Shown here: positions 15,255 to 22,262 of the stretch, one piece after another | Numbering within the stretch: position 1 is the first letter of the stretch | How the letters are laid out: each line of letters opens with the position of its first letter | From: JBHHXG01 sp046756985 | GTDB lineage: Bacteria > Pseudomonadota > Zetaproteobacteria > Mariprofundales > Mariprofundaceae | NCBI GenBank assembly: GCA_046756985.1 | Contig: JBHHXG010000024.1 | Location: 1 to 22,262 of the forward strand | Direction of reading: 5' to 3' | Length of the DNA stretch: 22,262 bases | Notes under the pieces: model-generated | The model's database searches: none | What the model saw: only the letters and a program-made list of their open reading frames with translations | What the model was told of the DNA's origin: nothing | Program-made: the position numbers and the translations under genes

Positions 15255-15468
15255 AATCATTCTGCAATCCACTATTACCTGTCCCGAATGCGGCCACCAG
15301 AAAACTGAAACCATGCCAACCGACGCCTGCCAGTGGTTTTACGAATGCGAACAGTGCAAGGCGCTGTTGAAACCCAGATCCGGAGATTGTTGTATCTTCT
15401 GCTCCTATGGCGATGTTCCCTGCCCACCCCTCCAGCAGAACCAGTCCTGTTGCCAGGATTCACCCTAG
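15247..15468 (+). CDS. GDCCxxC cysteine-rich small protein
   Basis: A 73-residue protein with eleven cysteines. Two CxxC pairs (C12/C15 and C34/C37) form a zinc-ribbon-like unit; the family motif GDCCIFC gives C48, C49 and C52; C59 and a terminal vicinal pair C68-C69 follow. It corresponds to the GDCCVxC domain family, in which some members carry selenocysteine at one of these positions; here all are cysteine codons with no in-frame TGA before the stop. These proteins are recurrently found next to MerF-like genes. Its ATG lies within the end of merF (ATGACTGA overlap), so translation is coupled. A role in receiving or binding a soft metal from the transporter is plausible but inferred. The stop overlaps the end of the convergent symporter gene. 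Confidence 0.82.
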   Translation: MTEIILQSTITCPECGHQKTETMPTDACQWFYECEQCKALLKPRSGDCCIFCSYGDVPCPPLQQNQSCCQDSP

Positions 15469-16928
15469 ACCGTCGCCATCCCTCCACGCCGCCGGTTGAA
15501 CAGAAACAATATAGCCAGATTCGCTATCAGGCCCCAGACGCCGGCATGGATACCCCATGGCCTGACAGGCAACCCGGGCATAGACATCAGCAGCAGCACA
15601 ACAGCCAGTCCCGCAAGCATGCCTGATAGTACTGCTTTGGCGTTCAGGCCCTTCAGATGCAGGCCCAGGAAGATCGCAGGTGCCACCTGAATCAGAATTT
15701 CCAGTTTGATTTCGATCAACCGCCAGATTGTCTGCGGCAGATCAATGGCCAGATATGCCATCAACCCCATAATTGCCCATGAGGCGATTTTGCCGACGCG
15801 TGTTAAATGAGGCTGAGGAGCCTCCGGTCTCAGAGGGCGGTACAGATTCTGTGTAATCAGTGATGAAATGGCCAGCAGCGCAGAATCTACCGTGGACATA
15901 ATCGCCGCTACTGCCGCACAAATAAACAATACCAGCAGCGCTTCAACACCGGGGATATGCCGGGCCAGATCATTGAGCATAGTCAGCGTAATCTGCTCGC
16001 TGCCAGCCTTGTCCAGTCCCGGAAACTGGGCTGCACCCACAACGCCGACAACCAGCATGAAAAAGGTCGTAACCAGCGGCATGAACACCATAATCTGGAA
16101 CGAACGGCGCAATGTAGCCTCGGATTTCGCGGCATAAATACGCTGAATCGCATGTGGATAGATTGATATACCGAAAAAAACGATAATCAGTGTGGACAGC
16201 CACAGGCGCTTGTGTTCGGCATCCGGTGGCACCCATAGCTCCGGCCGGATGGTTTTCAACTGCTCGGTTGCAAGCGAAAGGCCGCCATACTGATATTCAA
16301 TGGCGGCATAAATCATCACGCAGCCGGCAAGCAGCAGAACACCCTGAATCACATCGGTCCAGGCCACACTGCGCAGGCCTCCAAGGGTTTCGTAAACCAC
16401 CATAATTACAGCAAGCGCAATCACTCCTTCGGCAAAACCTATGGCTCCGCCGGTGCTGACCTCGACAATGTACCCCATCGCCTTCAGATTGGAGAGAATG
16501 TAGTTGCCCAGCGCAATGATGCAGACAATCGTGGCCAGCATGGTAAGTACGGGCGAGCCAAAACGGTCCTGAATATAGTCGGCCACGGTCAGGTAACCGC
16601 GCCTGTGGCTACGCCGGTAGAGCTTCGGAGCATAAATCATATAGGCACCGACGATGGACATCATGAAGGTCACGCTGACAAGAAAGAAGAAACCATCGCG
16701 ATAGGCCTTGCCGGCGAAACCAATCAGCGTATTACCGGAATACTGTGTGGCATAAAGCGTCAGAAACATGACAAAAAGCCCGATGCCGCGACCGCTCAGA
16801 TAATGATCCTCGAGCGTATCTTCCCGCCTCGCCAATCTCCCTGCAAAGCCAACCATGATCAGGCTGGCCAGATAGCCTGCCATGAACCATATGCCACCGG
16901 TTCCTAACAACGCCTGGGGTTCAGCCAT
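15465..16928 (-). CDS. Sodium:solute symporter (SSS family, PanF-like)
   Basis: A 487-residue inner-membrane symporter of the LeuT-fold SSS family with about 13 hydrophobic helices. Family features include DHYLSGRGIGL near the N-terminus, YATQYSGNTLIGFAGKAY in helix 2, GGLRSVAWTDVIQ in the middle, ISIYPHAIQRIYAAKS, and AAVAAIMSTVDSALLAISSLI, the SSS signature that contributes Na+ ligands. It looks closest to pantothenate- or monocarboxylate-type permeases, but substrate cannot be fixed. Its ATG overlaps the end of a small two-helix membrane protein by eight bases, an arrangement common for SSS permeases and their small accessory subunits. It is the last gene of a likely gpmI-small protein-symporter transcript. 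Confidence 0.9.
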   Translation of the reverse strand: MAEPQALLGTGGIWFMAGYLASLIMVGFAGRLARREDTLEDHYLSGRGIGLFVMFLTLYATQYSGNTLIGFAGKAYRDGFFFLVSVTFMMSIVGAYMIYAPKLYRRSHRRGYLTVADYIQDRFGSPVLTMLATIVCIIALGNYILSNLKAMGYIVEVSTGGAIGFAEGVIALAVIMVVYETLGGLRSVAWTDVIQGVLLLAGCVMIYAAIEYQYGGLSLATEQLKTIRPELWVPPDAEHKRLWLSTLIIVFFGISIYPHAIQRIYAAKSEATLRRSFQIMVFMPLVTTFFMLVVGVVGAAQFPGLDKAGSEQITLTMLNDLARHIPGVEALLVLFICAAVAAIMSTVDSALLAISSLITQNLYRPLRPEAPQPHLTRVGKIASWAIMGLMAYLAIDLPQTIWRLIEIKLEILIQVAPAIFLGLHLKGLNAKAVLSGMLAGLAVVLLLMSMPGLPVRPWGIHAGVWGLIANLAILFLFNRRRGGMATV

Positions 16929-17130
16929 CGTCGTCTTTTCCGGCAGAAAGCTCCCAGAAGCGCTTCAACAGCGCCGCCATAACTACGGCGAACAGCACGG
17001 ACATGCCGAGGCTGTAGGCGGCCCATGCAGGCATGCCCAGAATTTGCCTGTCTGCAGGTACGGTAAACCACCAGGGCACCGTCAGAATCAGCAGGACGGC
17101 AATCAAAAGATAGAGACGCAACCGTGCCAT
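16921..17130 (-). CDS. Small two-helix membrane protein, symporter partner (DUF3311/DUF997-like)
   Basis: A 69-residue protein with two hydrophobic helices (about 5-24 and 33-58) joined by a short loop, and a charged KDDDG tail. It resembles the small subunits such as DUF3311 or DUF997 (YhdT) encoded just before SSS permeases, where they are thought to help assembly or function. I cannot place it firmly in one of these. The stop overlaps the symporter start (ATGGCTGA), so translation is coupled. The start at 17130 is 48 bases after the gpmI stop; a GC-rich hairpin (CCCCC at 17143-17147, GGGGG at 17153-17157) sits just ahead of it. The ribosome binding site is weak. Confidence 0.75.
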   Translation of the reverse strand: MARLRLYLLIAVLLILTVPWWFTVPADRQILGMPAWAAYSLGMSVLFAVVMAALLKRFWELSAGKDDDG

Positions 17131-17178
17131 TATCTGATGATACCCCCAAACCGGGGGCCGAGGGGAAGCAACATCTTG

Positions 17179-18828
17179 CTAATTTGTCTCAATAAGCGAA
17201 GGACAAATATCCCCCGGCGGGACTTTCCCGAGCATCTCAAACAGCGTTGCCGCAATATGAGCCAGGCCTGGCACGTCTGCCGGCGCATCCTTCCCGTCAG
17301 GCTGGCGCAAGTGGTAAGTGCCATCGTACTGCGGATCGAATAGAATGCAGGGCACCGGATTGATCGAATGTTTGGTGGATGCTTCTGCTTCTTCACCATC
17401 GAAGACCCGCATTTCCTCGGCATTGCCGTGATCCGCGGTAATCAGGGCCAGTCCCCCTGCTTTCTCCAGTGCCGCCGTGATACGGCCGACAGCGGCATCC
17501 ACGGCTTCAATGGCCTGTATGGCAGGATTGATTTTCCCGCAGTGCCCCACCATATCCGCATTGGCAAAATTGATCAGGCCAAAACCGTATTCGCCGGACT
17601 CAATCAACGCCACGGCCTTGTCGGCGATCTCGGCCGCTTTCATGGCAGGCGCATCGGCAAATGATACCCCCTTGTCCGAGGGAATCAGGAAATATTCTTC
17701 CATCGCAGCATCAAGCGGTTCGCGCCTGCCGCCATTAAAAAAGAATGTCACATGCGGGTATTTCTGCGTTTCCGTCAATCGAAACTGCCTGATTCCCATC
17801 TCCAGAATGCGTTTGCCAAATGGCTCATCAACCTTGGTCGGCCCCATGATTTGTAACTCCGGCAGGTTGCGATCCTCGTCATAGACCATCATGCCGGCAT
17901 AAAGCACGTCCGGCCTCTTTCCTCGAGAACCGCCCCGGTCAAAGCCATCAAACGCATCAAGGCAGAATGCTTCGGTAATTTCCAGCGCCCGATCAGCGCG
18001 GAAATTCACCATAACCACGCCATCGCCATCACGAACCGGGCCGACCGGCGTGCCATCGGATTCGGTAATCACAAAACCGGGAATATCCTGATCAACGATA
18101 TCCGGAGTCTCGGTCCTGAAATGCTCAATGGCAGTCAGCATGTTCGGGAAACGACGGGTAGATTCGCCATGTACCATGACATTCCAGCCTTCCTCAACTT
18201 TCTCCCAGTGCCGGTCGCGATCCATGGTTATGGCTTCCCTCCCGCCACCGGAGGCAAAAGCATAATCAAAGCCTTCATGACCATTGACAAAGACAAATGC
18301 TTCTTCAAGTCGCGCTACATATTTCTGTGCCGTCTGGATACCGACATCGCGGCCATCCAGCAATGCATGCACCCGAAGGCGCTTGACGTCCTGTTCAAAG
18401 GCATGATCAACCAGCGCCAGAAAGTGACCGATATGGGAATGAATGTTGCCATCGGATAAAAGGCCCAGCAGATGCAGCGTGCCGCCCTTCCGGCAGTGTT
18501 CTGTCATCTGTTGCAACGCGTCAGATGCAACAAACGAGCCGTCCCTGATGGCCTTGTTAATGCGCGTCGGACCCTGATCAAGAATTTTTCCGGCACCCAT
18601 GGTCAGGTGCCCGACCTCGGAGCCACCCAGATCCTTGCCGGAAGGCAGGCCGACATGGTGTCCATGCGTGACCAGTTGCGTATGGGCATAATCCGACCAT
18701 AGCCGGTCGAAATTCAACGTCGCAGCCTGTGTGATCGCATCCTCCGGGCCGCCGGTACCCATGCCCCATCCGTCCATGACAATCAGCAATACCGGTTTAC
18801 GACCGGAGAAATGTTCCGTTAACAACAT
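17179..18828 (-). CDS. gpmI: 2,3-bisphosphoglycerate-independent phosphoglycerate mutase
   Basis: A 549-residue metal-dependent mutase of the alkaline phosphatase superfamily that interconverts 3- and 2-phosphoglycerate. Seen motifs: VLLIVMDGWG with the first metal aspartate (D19), GGSEVGHLTMGAG with the catalytic serine at about 70, SDGNIHSHIGH (about 125-135), DGRDV, RADRALEITE, NFANADMVGHCGK and ITADHGNAEEM with later metal ligands. Length is close to the usual 510-550. ATG 18828 follows an AAAGGA ribosome binding site about six bases upstream. In this autotroph it links CO2-derived 3-phosphoglycerate to phosphoenolpyruvate and pyruvate. The downstream genes on the same strand probably share its transcript, though a functional link to the symporter is not obvious. 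Confidence 0.96.
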   Translation of the reverse strand: MLLTEHFSGRKPVLLIVMDGWGMGTGGPEDAITQAATLNFDRLWSDYAHTQLVTHGHHVGLPSGKDLGGSEVGHLTMGAGKILDQGPTRINKAIRDGSFVASDALQQMTEHCRKGGTLHLLGLLSDGNIHSHIGHFLALVDHAFEQDVKRLRVHALLDGRDVGIQTAQKYVARLEEAFVFVNGHEGFDYAFASGGGREAITMDRDRHWEKVEEGWNVMVHGESTRRFPNMLTAIEHFRTETPDIVDQDIPGFVITESDGTPVGPVRDGDGVVMVNFRADRALEITEAFCLDAFDGFDRGGSRGKRPDVLYAGMMVYDEDRNLPELQIMGPTKVDEPFGKRILEMGIRQFRLTETQKYPHVTFFFNGGRREPLDAAMEEYFLIPSDKGVSFADAPAMKAAEIADKAVALIESGEYGFGLINFANADMVGHCGKINPAIQAIEAVDAAVGRITAALEKAGGLALITADHGNAEEMRVFDGEEAEASTKHSINPVPCILFDPQYDGTYHLRQPDGKDAPADVPGLAHIAATLFEMLGKVPPGDICPSLIETN

Positions 18829-18872
18829 GCGTGTTCCTTTGCGAAATCGGCGATACTAGTCAACTTTAAAAT

Positions 18873-18914
18873 ATAGCGCACCTTGTCTTGATGTGCTGAG
18901 GCGCGCTATTTTTC
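18873..18914. promoter_or_regulatory. Terminator-like hairpin or promoter in the gpmI-cytochrome intergenic region
   Basis: ATAGCGC (18873-18879) and GCGCTAT (18903-18909) are inverted repeats, followed by a T run to 18913. It is preceded by an A-rich stretch, so it reads like a bidirectional terminator, yet it lies between two divergent genes. The inner part can pair alternatively through GCAC and GTGC. Read as a promoter, TTGTCT (18883-18888) and TATTTT (18907-18912) are an 18-base-spaced pair for the cytochrome gene, and on the minus strand TATATT (18871-18876) could be a -10 box for gpmI. The two readings are not exclusive. Confidence 0.4.
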
Positions 18915-18945
18915 GTGACATTCAGTATCACAGCGGAGTCCCACC

Positions 18946-19341
18946 ATGCATCATCGTTTAACCATCGTTTTATTGGCCATGCTGAACGCCACGCTTCTTG
19001 CCTGCGGTCAGAATGAAGAAAAAAGCTCTGGTGGCTTTGTGAGCAGCAGCCTTGAAAACCTGGCCAGAGACACATTACCCGGGGCAAAACTGACCAAACG
19101 CAAATGCGCATCATGTCATTATCTGGACCGCAATCTGACAAAAGTCGGACCGACTCTGAACGGCATCTTCGGACGCGCGCCAAAAATATCCGGTGTTCCC
19201 TTTAAAATATGGAACGAGCTGGCACTGGATCAGTGGATCGAAAGTCCATCCAGGGTCAAACCTGGCACGCGCATGGCCATTCCGGGCATTAAATCTGTTG
19301 AGGAAAGGACTGCGATCATCGAATATCTGAAACAACTGTGA
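18946..19341 (+). CDS. Lipoprotein c-type cytochrome (class I, monohaem)
   Basis: A 131-residue exported cytochrome. The first 20 residues are a signal peptide ending in a lipobox (LLAC, Cys20), so the mature protein should be lipid-anchored on the periplasmic side. After a flexible Ser/Gly/Glu-rich stretch comes one haem site CASCH (54-58); GPTLNGIFG and the axial methionine in GTRMAIPG (M109) complete a class I cytochrome c domain of about 85 residues with a terminal RTAIIEYLKQL helix. It should shuttle electrons between periplasmic or membrane complexes; in an iron oxidiser it might join the route from iron to the terminal oxidase, but no partner is encoded here. GGAG about seven bases before ATG 18946 supports the start. 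It appears monocistronic. Confidence 0.92.
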   Translation: MHHRLTIVLLAMLNATLLACGQNEEKSSGGFVSSSLENLARDTLPGAKLTKRKCASCHYLDRNLTKVGPTLNGIFGRAPKISGVPFKIWNELALDQWIESPSRVKPGTRMAIPGIKSVEERTAIIEYLKQL

Positions 19342-19390
19342 GCGCAGGATTGATTGTCTGGAGCCTTCTGTTATCTGACAGGACGAATTG

Positions 19391-19414
19391 CTGTTCCCGC
19401 CACCGCGGGAACAG
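19391..19414. terminator. Strong palindrome between convergent genes
   Basis: CTGTTCCCGC and GCGGGAACAG form a perfect 10-bp stem with a CACC loop between the end of the cytochrome gene and the end of the antiporter gene. No T run follows on either strand, so it is not a classical intrinsic terminator. It may be a rho-assisted stop, an mRNA 3'-end protecting hairpin, or a copy of a repeated palindrome. Confidence 0.5.
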
Positions 19415-19434
19415 AAGCAGCCATCTCTCCATAA

Positions 19435-20655
19435 TTATTCTTCACCTGGGTGCAAATGATGCCCATAGCGGCCATAGAACGACTTCATCATGAATGGGGG
19501 CAGGATCGTGGTGGCGGCAATGGTCAGGATCATCACGGCATACACATCATGACCGAATACACCCGTTGCACGACCGATTTCTGCGAAAATCAGGCCGACT
19601 TCGGCGCGGGGTATCATGGCCAGACCGATGGCCAGCTTCGTGTGGCGGGATTCTCTCAGCATAAACGCGCCGGCCAGTTTGCTAAGCATGGCCAGCACAA
19701 TGAAAGCCGCGGCCATTTCCCAGATAATGGGTGATTTCCAGTCCACCTCATTCAGATTCAGCGAAAGGCCGACCATGACGAAGAATATCGGTGTAAACAG
19801 GTGAATAATCGGCTTCATCTTGCCTTCGATGCGCTGTACGAAGCGGCCGTCCATGGTGGCCAGCAGCGCGCCGAATGGCAGAAAGAAACGCCGGGACAAG
19901 GCCAGGCCCGCCGCAAAGCCACCCAGCAACTCGGGAGCTCCAACCACATGGGCCAGCCAGGCAAATAGCAATACCAGCGAGACGATGGTAGTTGGGATCA
20001 GGCCAGCAATATGGCTGAAGGTATCAAAATGCCGTACAAGTTCGGCAAAAAGCTTGGCGGTAATCGGCGCCATCAGCATGAATACGGCAATAAAAACAAG
20101 CACCGTGCTTGCATTCACCAGATTGATGCCACCGCTGACTGAGAATTCGAACAGCAGGGCAAGCAGGATGACGCCGAGAATATCATCGAGCACTGCTGCC
20201 CCCAGTACGACATGCGCTTCATGGGAGCGATGCCGTTGCAGGTCACGCAGCACCCGTACAGTGACGCCGATACTGGTGGCGGTTAACGTGCCGCCAATAA
20301 ACAGTGAAATAAGCAACGACATACCAAAGCCCCAGTAGCTCAGGGCAAACCCGCCGAGCAGCGGCGCAACAAAGCCACCAACTGCAACAATCAGTGATTT
20401 CCGGCCTGTTGTAAGCAGACGCGTGACATCAGCATCCAGACCAACCTCGAACAACAGCAGAATCAGCCCGAACTCGGCCAGCAATCTGATAACATCAGTC
20501 GGTTCAACCCAGCCAAGCAGGCTGGGTCCCAGTACGATGCCGGCAAGCATCTCGCCCATTACTGGCGGTATTTTCAGGCGCGCCGCCAGCTCACCGAACA
20601 GGCGGGCGCCCATGAGGATAAGCACCAGGGAAAGAAAAATTGAGTTACCGTCCAT
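19435..20655 (-). CDS. CPA2-family cation:proton antiporter (NapA/KefB-like)
   Basis: A 406-residue membrane antiporter with about 12-13 helices. The ion-binding Asp pair is in AAVLDDILGVI (D157-D158), as in electrogenic Na+/H+ exchangers such as NapA; the unwound helix 4 is GTLTATSIGVTVRVL (about 122-136), and a C-terminal AMIPRAEVGLIFAEIG segment carries the conserved Arg. There is no C-terminal TrkA-N/RCK domain, so it is shorter than KefB and should not be ligand-gated that way. It likely exports Na+ (or K+) in exchange for H+. A short SD-led reading frame lies just upstream. The gene may be cotranscribed with the CaCA antiporter 155 bases upstream, giving a sodium-cycling pair. Confidence 0.92.
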   Translation of the reverse strand: MDGNSIFLSLVLILMGARLFGELAARLKIPPVMGEMLAGIVLGPSLLGWVEPTDVIRLLAEFGLILLLFEVGLDADVTRLLTTGRKSLIVAVGGFVAPLLGGFALSYWGFGMSLLISLFIGGTLTATSIGVTVRVLRDLQRHRSHEAHVVLGAAVLDDILGVILLALLFEFSVSGGINLVNASTVLVFIAVFMLMAPITAKLFAELVRHFDTFSHIAGLIPTTIVSLVLLFAWLAHVVGAPELLGGFAAGLALSRRFFLPFGALLATMDGRFVQRIEGKMKPIIHLFTPIFFVMVGLSLNLNEVDWKSPIIWEMAAAFIVLAMLSKLAGAFMLRESRHTKLAIGLAMIPRAEVGLIFAEIGRATGVFGHDVYAVMILTIAATTILPPFMMKSFYGRYGHHLHPGEE

Positions 20656-20687
20656 CGAACCTATGCCTTATGTCCAGCTGCCGGCCA

Positions 20688-20738
20688 TCAGACCGGGCGA
20701 GCAACAGGATTCGGGGTTATCGCTTTGGCGGCAATCAC
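20688..20738 (-). other. Possible 16-codon leader peptide upstream of the antiporter
   Basis: On the minus strand an ideal AGGAGG (20746-20751) stands seven bases before a GTG codon that opens a 16-residue frame ending in TGA, 32 bases before the antiporter start. The peptide is Ala/Pro/Val-rich and not recognised. It may be a translated leader, a remnant, or chance. The rest of 20656-20810 shows nothing else I can support beyond A/T-rich promoter-like bases near 20755-20770. Confidence 0.25.
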
Positions 20739-20810
20739 ACTATGGCCTCCTGATTATTACCAATATAGGGCATGGAAAAGAAGAGCGGAAGCGGAGGAGA
20801 ATGAAAGGGG

Positions 20811-21791
20811 CTAGGCCATAGAGGAATAATATAGCAGCATTTGATAGCTGATATAGACGATCAGCAATGTAGCGCCTTCAACTCGATTAATCCGTCCATG
20901 ACCGCGGAATCCGTAAGCCATAACCGCAAGAACAAACGTAAGGCCAATCATCGCCGGAAAATCACGCGTCAGCACCTCAGGCGCGAACAGCCCGGGTGCG
21001 ATCAGGCCCGGTAAGGCAAGCACACCCAGCAGATTGAACATGTTTGATCCGATGACGTTGCCAATGGCAATATCATGCTCCTTTTTCAACGCGCTCATCA
21101 CCGATACGGCCAGTTCCGGCAGACTGGTGCCCAGGGCCACAATGGTCAGCCCGATGACCAGATCGCTGATGCCGATGGCCTGAGCAACGGCCACGGCGCC
21201 CCAAACCAGAGTTCGGGAGCCAGCTACAAGCACAATAAGACCGAGTATGAACCAGAACAGGGCGCGGACCATGGACATGTGGCTGGGAATCTCGGCATCA
21301 AACTCGGATTGCATCGGATCACGGCGGTCACGCAACCCAAGACAGACAAGACAGACAAGCATGACTCCGAGCCCAACTGTAAGCAGCCCACCATCCATGC
21401 GGCCCAGATCGCCATCCAACATAAGCCCCATGACTGCGAACGTGATAACCAGCAGAATAGGAATTTCGCGGCGTAACGTGCTTGAATGCACATCAAGCGG
21501 TGCGATAAGTGCCGTCGCCCCCAGGATCAGGGCAATGTTGGTGATATTGGAACCGATGGCGTTGCCGATGGCCAGGCCTGGGTTCTCTTCCCATGCCGCC
21601 ACGGCCGAGACCAGCATTTCCGGAGCCGATGTGCCAAAACCGACAATGGTCAGGCCGATAATCAGTGGCGATATGCCCAGGTTTCGGGCAACTGCCGCTG
21701 CACCAGTCACAAAGCGGTCAGCCCCCCATGTCAGCATGACAAAACCGGTAATCATGGCGGCAAGGGACAACATCATGAGCAGGCGGTCCAC
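20811..21791 (-). CDS. CaCA-family calcium/sodium antiporter (YrbG-like)
   Basis: A 326-residue antiporter of the Ca2+:cation superfamily with two inverted five-helix repeats. The alpha-1 repeat reads GFGTSAPEMLVS followed by AIGNAIGSNITNIALILG; the alpha-2 repeat reads ALGTSLPELAVS followed by AIGNVIGSNMFNLLGVLA. Both carry the paired Glu and Asn residues that bind the ions, so it should be functional. The usual Asp/Glu-rich cytosolic loop between the halves is present but short (RDPMQSEFDAE, about 157-167). The start is uncertain: GTG 21791 gives the normal family N-terminus, while ATG 21776 is an alternative; GGAG lies right at the GTG, too close to help. Product likely exports Ca2+ using Na+ or H+. 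Confidence 0.93.
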   Translation of the reverse strand: MDRLLMMLSLAAMITGFVMLTWGADRFVTGAAAVARNLGISPLIIGLTIVGFGTSAPEMLVSAVAAWEENPGLAIGNAIGSNITNIALILGATALIAPLDVHSSTLRREIPILLVITFAVMGLMLDGDLGRMDGGLLTVGLGVMLVCLVCLGLRDRRDPMQSEFDAEIPSHMSMVRALFWFILGLIVLVAGSRTLVWGAVAVAQAIGISDLVIGLTIVALGTSLPELAVSVMSALKKEHDIAIGNVIGSNMFNLLGVLALPGLIAPGLFAPEVLTRDFPAMIGLTFVLAVMAYGFRGHGRINRVEGATLLIVYISYQMLLYYSSMA

Positions 21792-22021
21792 TCCAGGAAT
21801 TGTTCAGGAAACAAACCAGAGATTGGGTGTGCTGGCAAAAAACTGATTTGCATATCCCCCACGAATAAGCATGTTCAACGCCGTCATATTGCTGGTTTCC
21901 AGCCCATATTTGCAAGCATAATTATGGCAAACGGTGTCGAATCCGGGATTGCTTCATGGACAGGAGTCCTGTGACCAGATATATACCTCATTTTTAATGG
22001 TGAAGTATGGAAGTCCTGCGG
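21792..22021. other. Region upstream of the CaCA antiporter without a recognisable gene
   Basis: Together with the uncertain reading frame to its right, this makes about 470 bases without a confident gene. It includes an odd-centred palindrome ACAGGA-G-TCCTGT at 21960-21972 and a short GCTGG/CCAGC dyad near 21890-21902. Local A/T-rich stretches near 21975-21995 could hold promoter elements. Short open frames here are antisense or without start signals. Confidence 0.5.
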
Positions 22022-22261
22022 TTAAGTTGCGGCAGTGGATAACGCCTCGATCATGATGAACAGCATCATTCTGAATTTGGTATAAAGCACCGCAACACCG
22101 GTAGCGCTAAGTGCTGTGATGGTAAGAGGTTGCAGTTTTGGCTGTCTGATCATCAGTCTCGGCAGCAGGATAAGCCCCCCCATAATACCCGAGCCGATAG
22201 ATTGCAGCACAAGAATAAAGGTCTTAATGCCCGCCATCTCTGGCACCTGGTCAAGTCCGCC
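22022..22261 (-). CDS. Possible 3' end of a membrane protein gene (runs off the right edge)
   Basis: A minus-strand frame is open to the right edge and ends at 22022. The visible part, about 79 residues, has three hydrophobic stretches (TFILVLQSIGSGIMGGLILL, ITALSATGVAVLY and RMMLFIMIEAL) between polar ones, which looks like the C-terminus of a small integral membrane protein rather than random translation. I do not recognise the family. If the gene starts inside the window, the GTG at 22246 or the ATG at 22237 are the candidates, but neither has a convincing ribosome binding site. It could still be a chance frame. Confidence 0.4.
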   Translation of the reverse strand, partial: GGLDQVPEMAGIKTFILVLQSIGSGIMGGLILLPRLMIRQPKLQPLTITALSATGVAVLYTKFRMMLFIMIEALSTAAT

Positions 22262-22262
22262 G

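Noticed and set aside
15030..15468. A complete mercury-resistance (mer) operon or transposon
   Set aside because: Only a MerF-like and a GDCCxxC gene are present; there is no merR, merA or merP, no transposase and no terminal repeats nearby.
15247..15468. Selenoprotein reading of the GDCCxxC gene
   Set aside because: All key positions are cysteine codons and there is no in-frame TGA before the natural stop.
1..22262. tRNA, rRNA, CRISPR array, prophage or insertion sequence
   Set aside because: No cloverleaf-like sequence, repeat-spacer pattern, integrase or transposase was seen on either strand.

Overview
The window looks like chromosomal DNA of a chemolithoautotrophic, probably microaerophilic proteobacterium. 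It carries a form II RuBisCO with its CbbQ/CbbO activase and CbbR regulator, several c-di-GMP and redox proteins, and no phage, insertion sequence, CRISPR array or RNA gene that I can see. The gene content and protein style (form II RuBisCO with CbbQO, a predicted oxygen-binding di-iron domain fused to GGDEF, a lipoprotein cytochrome c) fit an iron oxidiser of the Zetaproteobacteria (Mariprofundus-like). That placement is an inference from gene content, not from a marker gene.

Layout. 1-3187 (+): the 3' part of a PAS-PAS-HD-GYP c-di-GMP phosphodiesterase, then 11 bases later a di-iron/metallo-beta-lactamase-fold sensor fused to a GGDEF cyclase. 3338-3940 (-): a SAM methyltransferase, followed by a degenerate inverted repeat. 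4036-9098: the carbon-fixation block, with cbbO and cbbQ (-), a small DUF6164-like gene (+), a strong bidirectional terminator, and cbbM (-). cbbR (+) starts divergently from cbbM. 10157-11123 (-): a DUF2007 gene overlapping an EI24-type membrane protein gene. 11196-13972 (+): tldD and pmbA/tldE, overlapping by 4 bases. 14039-15468 (+): a PfkB kinase, a MerF-like transporter and a cysteine-rich GDCCxxC protein, tightly packed. 15465-18828 (-): gpmI, a small two-helix membrane protein and a sodium:solute symporter. 18946-19341 (+): a lipoprotein cytochrome c. 19435-21791 (-): a CPA2 cation:proton antiporter and a CaCA calcium/sodium antiporter. The last 470 bases hold only the end of a possible membrane protein that runs off the right edge.

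How the genes fit together. CbbM fixes CO2, CbbQO clears inhibited active sites, CbbR responds to cell state, and GpmI moves the 3-phosphoglycerate product towards lower glycolysis. The two left-hand proteins form a likely make-and-break pair for c-di-GMP, with the cyclase apparently gated by an oxygen- or iron-responsive di-iron domain. TldD/TldE form a heterodimeric metalloprotease. The MerF/GDCCxxC pair may move or handle a thiophilic metal or metalloid, but no mercuric reductase or MerR gene is present here.

The observations I rate highest are: the di-iron sensor-GGDEF fusion beside HD-GYP; the MerF-like protein that has lost its C-terminal Cys pair while its overlapping neighbour ends in one; and the separation of cbbQO from cbbM by an oppositely oriented DUF6164 gene whose product resembles the DUF2007 protein elsewhere in the window.
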